Assembly (NCBI RefSeq): GCF_001679485.1
Contig: NZ_LZOZ01000008.1
Span: 136,196-200,195, forward strand
From: Haemophilus sp. CCUG 60358
GTDB taxonomy: Bacteria > Pseudomonadota > Gammaproteobacteria > Enterobacterales > Pasteurellaceae
DNA length: 64,000 nt
Direction: 5' to 3'
The notes below the pieces were generated by a model. That model saw only the letters and a list, made by a program, of their open reading frames with translations. It searched no databases and was not told where the DNA came from. Made by a program: the position numbers and the translations under genes. Numbering within the stretch: the stretch's first letter is position 1; each line of letters opens with the position of its first letter. Shown here piece after piece: positions 38,988-47,871 of this stretch.

Positions 38988-39385
38988 TGAAACCCCAATT
39001 ATTAGGTTTTCACCATATTGCGATCATTGCTTCGAACTATGCACGTTCGAAGCATTTTTATATGGAGATTTTAGGCGCTAAACAGCTAAATGAAACTTAT
39101 CGGGCAGAAAGGGATAGCTATAAACTAGATTTAAGTTTTCCCGATGGGAGTCAAGTAGAGTTGTTTTCTTTTCCAAATCCACCACCAAGAGTAACCACTC
39201 CAGAGGCTTGTGGTTTGCGACATTTAGCATTTAAAGTCGAAAATATTGATGAATATGTCGCTTATCTTTTGGAAAATAGCATTGATTGTGAACCAATTCA
39301 AGTTGATGAATTAACGGGAATGAAGTACACTTTCTTCCGAGACCCAGATTATTTACCCATCGAATTATGCGAAAATAATTATTAA
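38987..39385 (+). CDS. yaeR: VOC (glyoxalase-like) family protein, YaeR type
   Basis: A 132-residue single-domain VOC protein. It begins LLGFHHIAIIASNYARSKHFY and carries VELFSFPNPPPR and ACGLRHLAFKV, then ELCE at the end. The likely metal ligands are His in FHHIAI and in RHLAF, and the glutamates near 64 and 129. It closely resembles E. coli YaeR, whose reaction is unknown. It overlaps the ccmI stop by one base, so it may be co-transcribed with ccm. Confidence 0.88.
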   Translation: MKPQLLGFHHIAIIASNYARSKHFYMEILGAKQLNETYRAERDSYKLDLSFPDGSQVELFSFPNPPPRVTTPEACGLRHLAFKVENIDEYVAYLLENSIDCEPIQVDELTGMKYTFFRDPDYLPIELCENNY

Positions 39386-39404
39386 CGTAGAAAATCAAAT
39401 TATT

Positions 39405-39998
39405 ATGAGTCATATTAAGAAAAAAATTGGGATTTACTCTTTTTGTGTTTTAGCATCATCAGTTGTTTTAGCCGAAGGTAGTAGTGTTGTATATGCAACA
39501 AAAGCGAAGACACCTGAAAATCATGTTTCAGTCAATGTTTCTGAAAGTAATATTTCTGAAACAGTGAAATATATTGATGGAAAAGACCAAAGAAGTTTAG
39601 ATCCTAAGTCTGAAAAAGACATGGAAGAGCTTGCTAATAGTGTTGAGTTTGAGGTATACAAGTTTAACGAAGTTGCCGCTTCAAAAACAACCTTCCTTTC
39701 ACCCGCTGGGATTTGCAGTGGCTTTAAAAGTGATGATGGTGTAGATGTAACAAATTCTAGCAATTATTACATTAAACCTAATGATGCTAGCGAGTATTAT
39801 GGTAGTGTTTTAGGTGCCACAATTTATAAAAAAGGTGAAACGAAACATTCACAGTATATCCCTGTTTATGCAATCAAAAATGCCAATGTAGCAAAATATA
39901 TTGAGCAAAATGAAGATCCCAACGTCAGAAAAAAAGCGAATGAGCGGATTAAAGAAGGTAGAGAAACACTTAATAAAGTAATTTGTGATAAAAGGTAA
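39405..39998 (+). CDS. Hypothetical exported protein
   Basis: I do not recognise this 197-residue protein. It starts with a probable Sec signal peptide (about residues 1-23, cleaved after VVLA) and continues as a polar, Lys/Ser/Asn-rich domain. The mature part has only two cysteines, in AGICSGFK and VICDKR, which could form a disulfide. The C-terminal 40 residues look helical and charged. No clear ribosome site precedes the ATG. The lipoprotein gene starts four bases after its stop, so the two are probably a unit. Function unknown. Confidence 0.65.
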   Translation: MSHIKKKIGIYSFCVLASSVVLAEGSSVVYATKAKTPENHVSVNVSESNISETVKYIDGKDQRSLDPKSEKDMEELANSVEFEVYKFNEVAASKTTFLSPAGICSGFKSDDGVDVTNSSNYYIKPNDASEYYGSVLGATIYKKGETKHSQYIPVYAIKNANVAKYIEQNEDPNVRKKANERIKEGRETLNKVICDKR

Positions 39999-40002
39999 CG
40001 GC

Positions 40003-40305
40003 ATGAAAAAATTAATTTCTATTGCAGCATTATCGGTTTTAACAGCTTGTACTGCACCTCAGGAAGCTTCAAGTATTGGCAATGGTGCTGCTGCGTATGA
40101 TATGAATACTGTACAAGATTATAATGCACGTGTAACAAGTGGTAATACTGTCACTGCTCGAGAAAAAGCGAAAGTTGCACAAAGAGATAGCGTTCCAAAT
40201 GAAATGAATGCGAGTGATCATCGTTCTAAACATACGGGTTATTCTCGCATTCCTGTATCAATAATGCCGAGTGTCGGTGTTGGTTATTGCCATCACTGCT
40301 GGTAA
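40003..40305 (+). CDS. Hypothetical small lipoprotein
   Basis: A 100-residue predicted lipoprotein: signal MKKLISIAALSVLTAC with the lipobox cysteine at 16, then a polar, low-complexity domain. It ends in GYCHHCW, an unusual Cys-His-His-Cys-Trp tail that could bind a metal or heme. AAAGG precedes the ATG at 40003. The frame is open six codons further up, but that would overlap the previous gene. Function unknown. Confidence 0.7.
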   Translation: MKKLISIAALSVLTACTAPQEASSIGNGAAAYDMNTVQDYNARVTSGNTVTAREKAKVAQRDSVPNEMNASDHRSKHTGYSRIPVSIMPSVGVGYCHHCW

Positions 40306-40322
40306 TTAAATGACTAAAAAAT

Positions 40323-40355
40323 TAACCGTACTTGAAAAAGTGCGGTTATTTTTTT
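40323..40355. terminator. Terminator between the lipoprotein gene and hda
   Basis: TAACCGTACTT (40323-40333) pairs with AAGTGCGGTTA (40338-40348), with one wobble pair and the loop GAAA, followed by seven T. One arm is a perfect uptake sequence and the other carries one change, which leaves the stem functional. Confidence 0.8.
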
Positions 40356-40361
40356 ATCTGT

Positions 40362-41057
40362 TTATAAGCCTAAAATAGATTTCACAAAAGGAATGGTCAG
40401 ATTTCGTTTAGCTTGCAATGAGGCTTTATCGAGTTGAACTAATGCCTCTTTTAATGTCGCCATATCACGATCTAGACGAGTAAATATAAAATTGACAGTA
40501 TCATCTGAAAGCATAATGCCGCGCTGATGGGCATTTTGTTTCAATACAGCGAGTTTTTGTTCATCGCTGAGTGGAATCAATTGATAACTTTCTCCCCATT
40601 TTAAGCGAGAAGCCAGATCTGGTAATTTAACGGGGAGAGCAGCTGGAGATTGCTCTGCACTGACAACCAATAAGGTTTTGCCATTAGCTTTAATACGGTT
40701 AAAGAGATCAAATAAAGATATTTCCCATTCTGAATTTCCGATAACTGCTTGTAAATCATCCAGGCAAACCAACTCTTGCTGTTCTAAATGTTCAAAAACC
40801 GCAGTGGAGAAATATTGTGATTTGCTCAATGGAACATAAATCGCACTACGTTGTTGCTGAATATATTCATTACAGAGTGCGCGTAGAAGATGAGTTTTTC
40901 CGACGCTTTGGTTTCCCCAAAGGTAGAAGAATTGTTGCTGTAAATCAGTCATATTTTGACGCAAAGAATTGAGCAATAATGCATTATTATCACTATAAAA
41001 ATTCTCAAGTGTTTCATCATCAATTTGATGAATAGGTAAAGAAAGTTGCTGATTCAC
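40362..41057 (-). CDS. hda: DnaA regulatory inactivator Hda
   Basis: An AAA+ protein related to DnaA that, on the DNA-loaded sliding clamp, triggers hydrolysis of DnaA-bound ATP and prevents re-initiation. The 231-residue product begins with a clamp-binding motif QLSLPI (residues 4-9). It has a Walker A-like GNQSVGKTHLLRAL near 48 and LVCLDDLQAVIG near 95. It is the last gene of upp-uraA-hda, the same order as in E. coli. Confidence 0.93.
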   Translation of the reverse strand: MNQQLSLPIHQIDDETLENFYSDNNALLLNSLRQNMTDLQQQFFYLWGNQSVGKTHLLRALCNEYIQQQRSAIYVPLSKSQYFSTAVFEHLEQQELVCLDDLQAVIGNSEWEISLFDLFNRIKANGKTLLVVSAEQSPAALPVKLPDLASRLKWGESYQLIPLSDEQKLAVLKQNAHQRGIMLSDDTVNFIFTRLDRDMATLKEALVQLDKASLQAKRNLTIPFVKSILGL

Positions 41058-41087
41058 GGATTAACGAGTTGATTTAAAATAAAAAAG

Positions 41088-41115
41088 AAAGGGCTAAATT
41101 TTCATTTAACCCTTT
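41088..41115 (-). terminator. Hairpin between uraA and hda
   Basis: AAAGGGCTAAAT pairs with ATTTAACCCTTT around a four-base loop, with one wobble pair. A T-run follows on the minus strand. It probably terminates part of the upp-uraA transcripts before hda. Confidence 0.7.
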
Positions 41116-41128
41116 TGTTTGGGACGTT

Positions 41129-42376
41129 TTATTCTACTTCATTTTTTGCTTTTGGCAAAATCAAGTTCAGTACAATCGCGACGATAGCGCAAAGGCTGAT
41201 ACCTTTTAGGGAAACAGCATCGCCGACGTTGACAAACATATTACCGATCCCGAAAGTCATCACCACAGAAATGATGCAAAGGTTGCGAGGTTCAGTTACA
41301 TCCACTTTACCTTTAATTAAGGTACTCATCCCGACAACGGCAATCGAACCGAATACTAACATCATAATGCCACCCATTACGATGGTTGGGATAGTAGAAA
41401 GGAATACACCTACTTTACCACAGAAGGAAATTGCAATTGCCCATACTGCAGCCCAAGTCATAATATTTGGATTAAAGTTGCGAGTTAGCATTACAGCACC
41501 CGTTACTTCAGCATAAGTGGTATTTGGTGGACCACCTACTAATGACGCTGCAGCCGTTGCAACACCATCGCCTAATAGGGTGCGGTGTAAGCCTGGTTTT
41601 TTAAGGAAATCTTTACCTGTTACAGAACTGATTGCCATAATACCGCCAACGTGTTCAACGGCTGGTGCGATAGCAATGGGTAGCATATAAAGAATGGCTT
41701 CTAAATTAAATTCTGGTTTGGTTAATTGAGGTAATTCAAACCATTTTGCATCTAAAACAGGTTGGAAGTTAATTAATCCTAGGAATAAACAAACCACATA
41801 GCCAGCAACGATACCAAACATAATTGGAATCAGTTTCATCATACCTTTAGCAAATACCGCAACAGAAAGGGTAGTGACCAAGGTAATCATAGAAACTAAT
41901 ACCGAATGCTCATAGCTATATGCACTGTTTTTACCTAATGCCATATCCACAGCAACGGGTGCAAGTCCCATACCGATAATGATAATTACGGGACCTACAA
42001 CAACAGGCGGGAAGATGCGCTCAAGTGCAGCACTACCACGCAATTTTACTAAAGTTGATAGTGCGAAATAGACGAAGCCTGCACAAGCAAGTCCACCCAT
42101 TGTGGTTGGAATGCCCCAAGTTTGTACGCCATATTGAATAGGCGCAATAAAGGCAAAAGAGGAGGCTAAGAAAATAGGGACTTGTTTACCGGTACAAAGT
42201 TGGAAAAGTAGTGTACCGATACCTGCGGTTAGAAGGGCTGTATTAGAATTTAATCCGGTGATTAAGGGGACTAATACTAAGGCGCCAAAGGCCACAAATA
42301 ACATCTGTAAACCGACAAACGCTTGTTTGCCCATGCTTTGCACCTCAACAGGTGCGGTTGTAGTTTGATTACTCAT
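41129..42376 (-). CDS. uraA: Uracil permease
   Basis: A uracil:proton symporter of the NCS2 family in the inner membrane. The 415-residue product has about 14 hydrophobic segments and the family motif around PIAIAPAVEHVGGIMAIS with the substrate-contacting glutamate near 240, then NTTYAEVTG near 285. It lies downstream of upp with a 120-base gap that contains an uptake sequence and the upp terminator. Confidence 0.94.
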   Translation of the reverse strand: MSNQTTTAPVEVQSMGKQAFVGLQMLFVAFGALVLVPLITGLNSNTALLTAGIGTLLFQLCTGKQVPIFLASSFAFIAPIQYGVQTWGIPTTMGGLACAGFVYFALSTLVKLRGSAALERIFPPVVVGPVIIIIGMGLAPVAVDMALGKNSAYSYEHSVLVSMITLVTTLSVAVFAKGMMKLIPIMFGIVAGYVVCLFLGLINFQPVLDAKWFELPQLTKPEFNLEAILYMLPIAIAPAVEHVGGIMAISSVTGKDFLKKPGLHRTLLGDGVATAAASLVGGPPNTTYAEVTGAVMLTRNFNPNIMTWAAVWAIAISFCGKVGVFLSTIPTIVMGGIMMLVFGSIAVVGMSTLIKGKVDVTEPRNLCIISVVMTFGIGNMFVNVGDAVSLKGISLCAIVAIVLNLILPKAKNEVE

Positions 42377-42461
42377 TTAGTTTCAACTCTCGGTTTGAAT
42401 TAACTGAAAGTGCGGTCGGTTTTAATGCTTTTTTAGCTTTTGTGTTTTCACGCACGGAAAA

Positions 42462-42484
42462 AAGACGGCCATAAATGCCGTCTT
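42462..42484 (-). terminator. Terminator after upp
   Basis: An 8-bp stem AAGACGGC/GCCGTCTT with a seven-base loop; six T follow on the minus strand. Confidence 0.85.
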
Positions 42485-42496
42485 ATTAAAAGGGAA

Positions 42497-43123
42497 TTAT
42501 TTCGTCCCAAAAATCTTATCGCCTGCATCACCCAAGCCTGGAATGATGTAGCCTTGTTCATTTAAGTGATCATCAATCGATGCACAATAAAGTTCGATAT
42601 CTGGATGTGCTTTTTCTAATGCTTTGATCCCTTCTGGTGCAGCTACTAATACTAATACTTTGATATGTTGGCAACCTTTTGCTTTTAATAGATCAATTGT
42701 AGAGATCATTGAACCACCCGTTGCAAGCATTGGGTCTACAACGATAGCTAAACGTTCTTCTAAATCGCTCGCGAGTTTTTGGAAATAAGGAACGGGTTCA
42801 AGAGTTTCTTCATTACGGTAAATGCCAACCACACTGATACGAGCACTTGGAACATGTTCTAATACACCGTCCATCATGCCTAGGCCTGCACGTAAAATTG
42901 GCACAACGGTGACTTTTTTACCTTTAATACGTTCAATTTCAACTGGGCCATTCCAACCTTCGATAATTACTTTTTCTGTTTCAAGATCGGCAGTGGCTTC
43001 ATAGGTAAGTAGGCTGCCTACTTCAGTGGCAAGTTCACGGAATTTTTTGGTATCAATATCCGCTTCGCGCATCACGCCTAATTTATGTTTAACAAGCGGA
43101 TGTTTAACTTCAACAAGTTTCAT
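42497..43123 (-). CDS. upp: Uracil phosphoribosyltransferase
   Basis: Salvage enzyme that makes UMP from uracil and PRPP. The 208-residue product has the PRPP-binding loop [11 protein letters not shown] near 131 and the uracil-binding [16 protein letters not shown] at the C-terminus. The GGGAG ribosome site is strong. It forms a salvage unit with uraA. Confidence 0.97.
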   Translation of the reverse strand: MKLVEVKHPLVKHKLGVMREADIDTKKFRELATEVGSLLTYEATADLETEKVIIEGWNGPVEIERIKGKKVTVVPILRAGLGMMDGVLEHVPSARISVVGIYRNEETLEPVPYFQKLASDLEERLAIVVDPMLATGGSMISTIDLLKAKGCQHIKVLVLVAAPEGIKALEKAHPDIELYCASIDDHLNEQGYIIPGLGDAGDKIFGTK

Positions 43124-43244
43124 CTTTTTTCTCCCTTTTAAAAAACAAATCGAAGAATTCTATATCAGAAATATTGAATTTCCTAGTGTTTTTATTATGA
43201 CAGTTCGGTATAAAAACGGTGAAAAAATTGACCGCACTTTGCTA

Positions 43245-43583
43245 TTAAATACATCCACCACAGCTACCACAGCGCCAATCTTCCTTATTCACCGCTTGAT
43301 AGAATGCTCGCATGGTTTCTTCTTCTAAAGGAATATTGTGCTCGATAAAAACATCAGAAAGCCAATCGATGTTTTCCACAATCCAATCATCTTCCATTAA
43401 GCCTTCTCGATAAAGCTCATCTTCGGGATCCATAAAATTATAAATATTATTTGTTCCCATATCTTTATCTCGACGTTCAATTGGCAGTACCACAGGTAAA
43501 CCGAGATAACTAATATCCCAATGACCTAGACATAGCGTATTGCCTTTTGATGACCAACTAGCGTTGAATGGATTGTCAATCAT
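43245..43583 (-). CDS. Hypothetical protein with Cys-rich tail, probably anaerobically induced
   Basis: I do not recognise this 112-residue protein. It is acidic, with a helical middle (about 48-100, rich in Asp, Glu and Trp) and no signal peptide or membrane segment. It ends in WRCGSCGGCI, so three cysteines fall within the last seven residues in a CxxCxxC pattern, which suggests metal or iron-sulfur binding or a redox role. The promoter region has a perfect FNR box placed as in class II activation. The gene is between upp and norB on the same strand as both, but has its own promoter. Confidence 0.72.
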   Translation of the reverse strand: MIDNPFNASWSSKGNTLCLGHWDISYLGLPVVLPIERRDKDMGTNNIYNFMDPEDELYREGLMEDDWIVENIDWLSDVFIEHNIPLEEETMRAFYQAVNKEDWRCGSCGGCI

Positions 43584-43643
43584 GTTGAAATGTTATAAGA
43601 AAAGTTGAAAAGTGTAGAAAGTATAGATCTAAAGACGAATTTA

Positions 43644-43683
43644 ATCATACTTAAAAGAAGGTAAATGATTTGATAGAGATCAA
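43644..43683 (-). promoter_or_regulatory. FNR-activated promoter
   Basis: TTGAT-AGAG-ATCAA at 43670-43683 is a perfect FNR consensus. On the minus strand a -10 box TATGAT lies at 43644-43649. The expected start near 43637 puts the box centre about 40 bases upstream, the class II position. It should drive the Cys-tailed gene at 43245-43583. The box partly overlaps an uptake sequence at its edge. Confidence 0.7.
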
Positions 43684-43720
43684 AGTGCGGTCAGAAAATT
43701 TAATGGATTTTTTATAAATA

Positions 43721-43748
43721 AAAAGCGGCTAATTGCTTAGCCGCTTTT
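43721..43748 (-). terminator. Terminator after norB
   Basis: A 12-bp perfect stem AAAAGCGGCTAA/TTAGCCGCTTTT with the loop TTGC and a T-rich tail on the minus strand. Confidence 0.9.
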
Positions 43749-43766
43749 GCATGATTATTAATTTAA

Positions 43767-46010
43767 TTACGCTGCTTTTTTCGGTTTAAAGAAAATCATC
43801 GTAAAGATTTGCCAGAAGAAAGCGAGTGCACCGAAGATGAAGACAACGTCGCCACCGAAACGAACCCAACGTAGGGTATCGAATAGAGGTTGTTGCATAA
43901 ATTCTTCACTACGAGCATACCATAAGCCTTCAGAGATACTTGCATAACCTTGAATAATACCGATAGGTAATAAGCTTGATACGATCATTAACACTAAACC
44001 GCCATTTAACAACCAGAAGCCCCATTTCATTAATTTATCGTTAAATGGTGTATCTGGGCGTAAGTAACGAGCAATTAAGAAGACGAAGCCTAATGCTAAG
44101 AAACCATATACACCGAATAATGCAGCGTGAGCATGAACGGCAGTGGTATTCAAGCCTTGGATATAGTAAAGCGAAATTGGTGGGTTGATTAAGAAACCAA
44201 ATACGCCAGCACCTAGCATATTCCAGAATGCTACAGCTACGAAGCAGTAAAGAGGCCATTTTAAGCGATCCATCCAAGGTGCTTTTTGTTTCATTGCCCA
44301 GTGTTCCCAAGCTTCATGACCTAATAACACTAATGGAACTACTTCAAGTGCAGAGAATGATGCACCTACTGCGATAATCGGAGTGGTTGCACCTGCGAAG
44401 TATAAGTGGTGGAAAGTACCTGGGATACCACCGATTAGGAACAATGCCGCTTCAGTAATGGTTGCCACAGTCGCAGTACGACGTGAAACTAAACCTAAAC
44501 TTACGAAGATGAATGAAAGTGCCGCTACAGAGAATACTTCGAAGAAGCCTTCTACCCATAGGTGAACTACCCACCAGCGCCAGTATTCCATCACAGAAAT
44601 GTGAGTGTGCTCGCCATAGAATAATGCAGGGCCATAGAATAAACCGATCGCAATTACGGAAGCGAAGAATAATGCCAATAAGTTTTTATCACCCGGTTGT
44701 TTAAATGCGTTCACTGTACCGCGAAGCATTAAGACTAACCAGAATAAGATACCTGCGAATTTCACTGCTTGCCAGAAACGACCTAAGTCAATGAATTCAT
44801 AGCCTTGGTGACCGAACATGAAGCTCCATTCTTCTGGAAGAATATGCGCAATCGCTAAGTAGCTACCAGTGAATGAACCGACGACTAATACCACTAATGC
44901 CCAGTAGAGAACATCCACACCCAATTTTTGGAATTTCGGATCTTTTCCGCCATTAATGATTGGCGCAAGGAATAAACCACCAGCTAAGAATGCCATTGCA
45001 ATCCAGAATAAGGCTGCTTGAATATGCCATGTACGTACTAATGAATATGGGAAGTATTGAGAAATATCAATACCATAGAACTCTTGACCTTCAACCGTGT
45101 AGTGTGCGACAACGGCACCTAATGTGACTTGCAAGAGGAAAAGTGCAAGCACAGTGAAGAGGTATTTACCTAATGAACGTTGAGAAGGGGTAAGTTGTAA
45201 TTTTGTGAGCGGATCGAACTCAGGTGTAGGTGGTTCTTTTTCATCTTCACGTTTTTTGAATGACCAAATCCATACCACGAAACCAATACCTGCAATGAGG
45301 AATACCACACTCGCAATAGACCAAATGACGTTTTCTGGAGTTGGCACGTTATTAATTAACGGCTCGTGTGGCCAGTTATTGGTATAACTTGCATGAGTAT
45401 TTGGACGTTCAGCAGATGCAGTCCATGCGGTCCAGAAGAAGAATTTAGCTAAGTCTTTACGAGCTTGTAAATCAGGAAGAGTATTATCCTTCATTGCAAA
45501 GTGTTCACGGGTCACTTTGGTTGCAGGATCATCACCGTATAAAGAGATGTAGTATTGTGCTGTTTTTTCCATTGCCGCTAAACGGGTGTTTGAAAGCACA
45601 ACGGTACCGTTTTCAACTTTGCTACCACGATATTCTTTGGTTAGACGCGCTTTTAATAAGGTTTGTTGTTCATCATTTAAATCAGCGAAGTTTTTACCAA
45701 ATTCTTGATTCGCTGTAATATCCAACCAGTTAGTTAATTCACGGTGAAGCCAATCTGCCGTCCAGTCTGGCGCTTGGTATGCACCATGACCCCAAACTGA
45801 CCCGACTTGCATACCACCAGTGGTTTGCCAAGCGGTTTGACCATGTAAAATATCATCGTGAGTAATCACTTTTTCGCCAGATTCAGAAACATATTGTTGC
45901 GGAATTGGTGGTGCTTCACGATAAACTTCGAACCCATAGTAACCGAGAATGGAGAAGGCTCCAATCAATACGGCGACTAATAGGTACCAGAACTTTTTAT
46001 ACTGTCCCAT
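43767..46010 (-). CDS. norB: Quinol-dependent nitric oxide reductase (qNOR)
   Basis: Reduces NO to N2O in the inner membrane with electrons from quinol. The 747-residue single-subunit form has an extra N-terminal membrane segment and periplasmic domain (about 1-220). The heme-copper oxidase-like core then has about 12 segments. Ligand histidines are seen in WHIQAALFW near 330, YWRWWVVHLWVEGFFEVF near 478, HHLYF near 530, and HAHAALFGVYGF near 630. The length and the fused N-terminus distinguish it from cytochrome-c-dependent NorB. It is monocistronic. It probably detoxifies host NO or supports oxygen-limited growth. Confidence 0.95.
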   Translation of the reverse strand: MGQYKKFWYLLVAVLIGAFSILGYYGFEVYREAPPIPQQYVSESGEKVITHDDILHGQTAWQTTGGMQVGSVWGHGAYQAPDWTADWLHRELTNWLDITANQEFGKNFADLNDEQQTLLKARLTKEYRGSKVENGTVVLSNTRLAAMEKTAQYYISLYGDDPATKVTREHFAMKDNTLPDLQARKDLAKFFFWTAWTASAERPNTHASYTNNWPHEPLINNVPTPENVIWSIASVVFLIAGIGFVVWIWSFKKREDEKEPPTPEFDPLTKLQLTPSQRSLGKYLFTVLALFLLQVTLGAVVAHYTVEGQEFYGIDISQYFPYSLVRTWHIQAALFWIAMAFLAGGLFLAPIINGGKDPKFQKLGVDVLYWALVVLVVGSFTGSYLAIAHILPEEWSFMFGHQGYEFIDLGRFWQAVKFAGILFWLVLMLRGTVNAFKQPGDKNLLALFFASVIAIGLFYGPALFYGEHTHISVMEYWRWWVVHLWVEGFFEVFSVAALSFIFVSLGLVSRRTATVATITEAALFLIGGIPGTFHHLYFAGATTPIIAVGASFSALEVVPLVLLGHEAWEHWAMKQKAPWMDRLKWPLYCFVAVAFWNMLGAGVFGFLINPPISLYYIQGLNTTAVHAHAALFGVYGFLALGFVFLIARYLRPDTPFNDKLMKWGFWLLNGGLVLMIVSSLLPIGIIQGYASISEGLWYARSEEFMQQPLFDTLRWVRFGGDVVFIFGALAFFWQIFTMIFFKPKKAA

Positions 46011-46083
46011 TTTATCACTCCTAGATTATTAGAAAATATCACTTCCTGATGATTAAATGTCGTAGATAATCATCAGAACCTAG

Positions 46084-46102
46084 ATTCTACGCCAAGTAGA
46101 AT
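46084..46102. promoter_or_regulatory. Inverted repeat upstream of norB, candidate operator
   Basis: ATTCTAC-GCCAA-GTAGAAT is a perfect 7-bp inverted repeat about 75-90 bp before norB. It does not match the NsrR or NorR consensus that I know. A regulator of NO reductase is the simplest explanation, but the protein is not identified. Confidence 0.4.
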
Positions 46103-46273
46103 ACCTGAGCAATTATATCTGGTATGTTTTACCAAAATTACCTAAAATTGAGTAATTTAATCAGGTAATGGAGAATGCAGAGCAAAATAATGTGTTTCTT
46201 TGGTGATGAATGACGTTATTAAATTTAAAAGGAAAGGATAGAGGCTAAGAAAAATCAACCAGATTATTAAAGA

Positions 46274-46299
46274 CTGAGCTTTACGATGGTAAAGCTCAG
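46274..46299 (-). terminator. Hairpin after gntP
   Basis: An 11-bp perfect stem CTGAGCTTTAC/GTAAAGCTCAG with a four-base loop lies about 45 bases past the gntP stop. Only a weak T-rich stretch follows, so termination efficiency is uncertain. Confidence 0.65.
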
Positions 46300-46342
46300 G
46301 ATGGAAGATATTAATTTTTAGAAAATAGGTTTTATTTAGAGA

Positions 46343-47692
46343 CTAGAGAATGATACTTCCAATTAATGCAATAATAAAACCTACGACACCGATTGAGGTT
46401 TCGAGTAATGTCCATGTTTTTAAAGTCGTTTTTGTATCCATTTCTAAGAAACGACTGATTAGCCAGAAACCTGAGTCATTTACGTGAGAAAGCACAGTAG
46501 CCCCTGATGCAATAGCGATCACAATAAAGCAAAGATCAAATTGGCTTAAGTCAGTTGCCGCAGCAACGGTAGGAGAAATCAGCGCAGCTGCTGTGGTTAA
46601 AGCAACGGTTGCTGAACCTTGTGCGACACGCATTACCATAGCGATAACGAAAGCGGCAACAATGATCGGCATTCCTGTATTGGAAAGCATCGTAGATAGC
46701 ACATCGCCAATACCACTGGCACGTAATACACCACCAAACATTCCGCCTGCCCCCGTAACAAGCACGATAGAACAGATAGGGCCCAAGGCATTATCACAAA
46801 TTTTTTCAATTTGTTCATAACTACGTTGGTCTTTTAGTAACAGAATTGCGACGATTAAGGTGATTAACAGTGCAACAGGTGTTTTACCAATTAAGCGAAG
46901 TGCTTCAACCCAGGTTTGTGATCCATCAATGACTTTTGCCACGCTTAATGTATTTAAGCCAGTGTCTAATAAGATCAACAGAATTGGCAGTAATAATATT
47001 GTTATTACACGGGCAAAGCTCGGTGGATTTTGCACAGATGTTTCACTGATTGCAGTGGCATTTAAAAATGCTTTTGGTAAATCAATATGAACTTTCTTGC
47101 TGATGAATAGGCTAAATAAATAAGTACCGATATACCATGTTGGAATCGCACAAATTAAGCCCACAATCACCAATAAACCGATATTCACACCTAATAAATC
47201 ACCAGAAGCTACTGGACCAGGATGCGGAGGTAAAAAAGCGTGCATTACAGCAAATGCGCCTGCAACAGGAAAGGCATAACGTAAAACGGAGCCACCAAAA
47301 CGTTTAGCGACACTAAAGACGATAGGTAACATCACGACAAGCCCCGCATCAAAGAAAATAGGGAAGCCAAAAAGTAGTGCAGCAACACCTAATGCAAAGG
47401 GGGCTTTTTTCTCTCCAAATTTATTGATTAGTGAATCTGCAAGCACTTTGGCTCCGCCAGTAATTTCAAGAAGTCGACCAATCATTGCACCCAAACCTAC
47501 CAATAAGGCAACTGCTGCCAGTGTATTACCAAATCCACCTAGCAAGGTTGGCAGGATTTTATCTACCGGAATCTGAGCAGCGAGTGCGGTAAGTAAACTC
47601 ACAATAATTAATGCCACAAAAGCATGAACTTTGAATTTAATAATGAGTAAAAGTAGCAATAAGATTGCTACGATCATAATTGCAATGAGCAT
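46343..47692 (-). CDS. gntP: Gluconate permease, GntP family
   Basis: A gluconate:proton symporter in the inner membrane. The 449-residue product has about 12-14 hydrophobic segments and family stretches GFGNTLAAVALLVGLG, LPPHPGPVA and HVNDSGFWLISRF. I start at the ATG at 47692 (MLIAIMIV), which follows GGAG. A frame open 17 codons further up would run through a GntR operator and lacks a ribosome site. It diverges from gntK. The GntR operator and a CRP site upstream match E. coli gluconate control. Confidence 0.9.
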   Translation of the reverse strand: MLIAIMIVAILLLLLLIIKFKVHAFVALIIVSLLTALAAQIPVDKILPTLLGGFGNTLAAVALLVGLGAMIGRLLEITGGAKVLADSLINKFGEKKAPFALGVAALLFGFPIFFDAGLVVMLPIVFSVAKRFGGSVLRYAFPVAGAFAVMHAFLPPHPGPVASGDLLGVNIGLLVIVGLICAIPTWYIGTYLFSLFISKKVHIDLPKAFLNATAISETSVQNPPSFARVITILLLPILLILLDTGLNTLSVAKVIDGSQTWVEALRLIGKTPVALLITLIVAILLLKDQRSYEQIEKICDNALGPICSIVLVTGAGGMFGGVLRASGIGDVLSTMLSNTGMPIIVAAFVIAMVMRVAQGSATVALTTAAALISPTVAAATDLSQFDLCFIVIAIASGATVLSHVNDSGFWLISRFLEMDTKTTLKTWTLLETSIGVVGFIIALIGSIIL

Positions 47693-47711
47693 GGTTGTTC
47701 TCCGAATTGAA

Positions 47712-47727
47712 TTGTTACCCGTAACAT
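47712..47727. promoter_or_regulatory. GntR operator for gntP
   Basis: On the minus strand the sequence is ATGTTACGGGTAACAA, which differs at two positions from the E. coli gluconate operator ATGTTACCGGTAACAT. It lies 20 bases before the gntP start. Confidence 0.75.
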
Positions 47728-47768
47728 ACGCTTGATTTAACATTTGGTAAACGATTACTTTTCAAAAT

Positions 47769-47784
47769 TGTGATCTCATTCACA
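47769..47784. promoter_or_regulatory. CRP site for gntP
   Basis: TGTGA-TCTCAT-TCACA has all ten CRP half-site bases. It lies about 80 bp before gntP. Confidence 0.75.
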
Positions 47785-47832
47785 TTATTTTTATCTTTAA
47801 AAGTGCGGTTAATTATGGTGATGAATTTATTT

Positions 47833-47848
47833 TGTGATCTTGATCACA
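47833..47848. promoter_or_regulatory. CRP site for gntK
   Basis: TGTGA-TCTTGA-TCACA has all ten half-site bases, and the symmetry extends to TTTTGTGATC/GATCACAAAA. It lies about 75 bp before gntK. Confidence 0.8.
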
Positions 47849-47855
47849 AAATAAA

Positions 47856-47871
47856 ATGTTACTGGTAACAT
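47856..47871. promoter_or_regulatory. GntR operator for gntK
   Basis: ATGTTACTGGTAACAT matches 15 of 16 bases of the E. coli gluconate operator. It lies immediately after the CRP site and about 50 bp before gntK. Confidence 0.8.

Larger units (their letters stand above)
46011..46342. other. Intergenic region upstream of norB
   Basis: This 332-bp gap holds the norB promoter region, a 7-5-7 inverted repeat, and the gntP terminator hairpin. I see no gene in it. The norB ribosome site AGGAGTG is just before the start codon. Confidence 0.5.
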
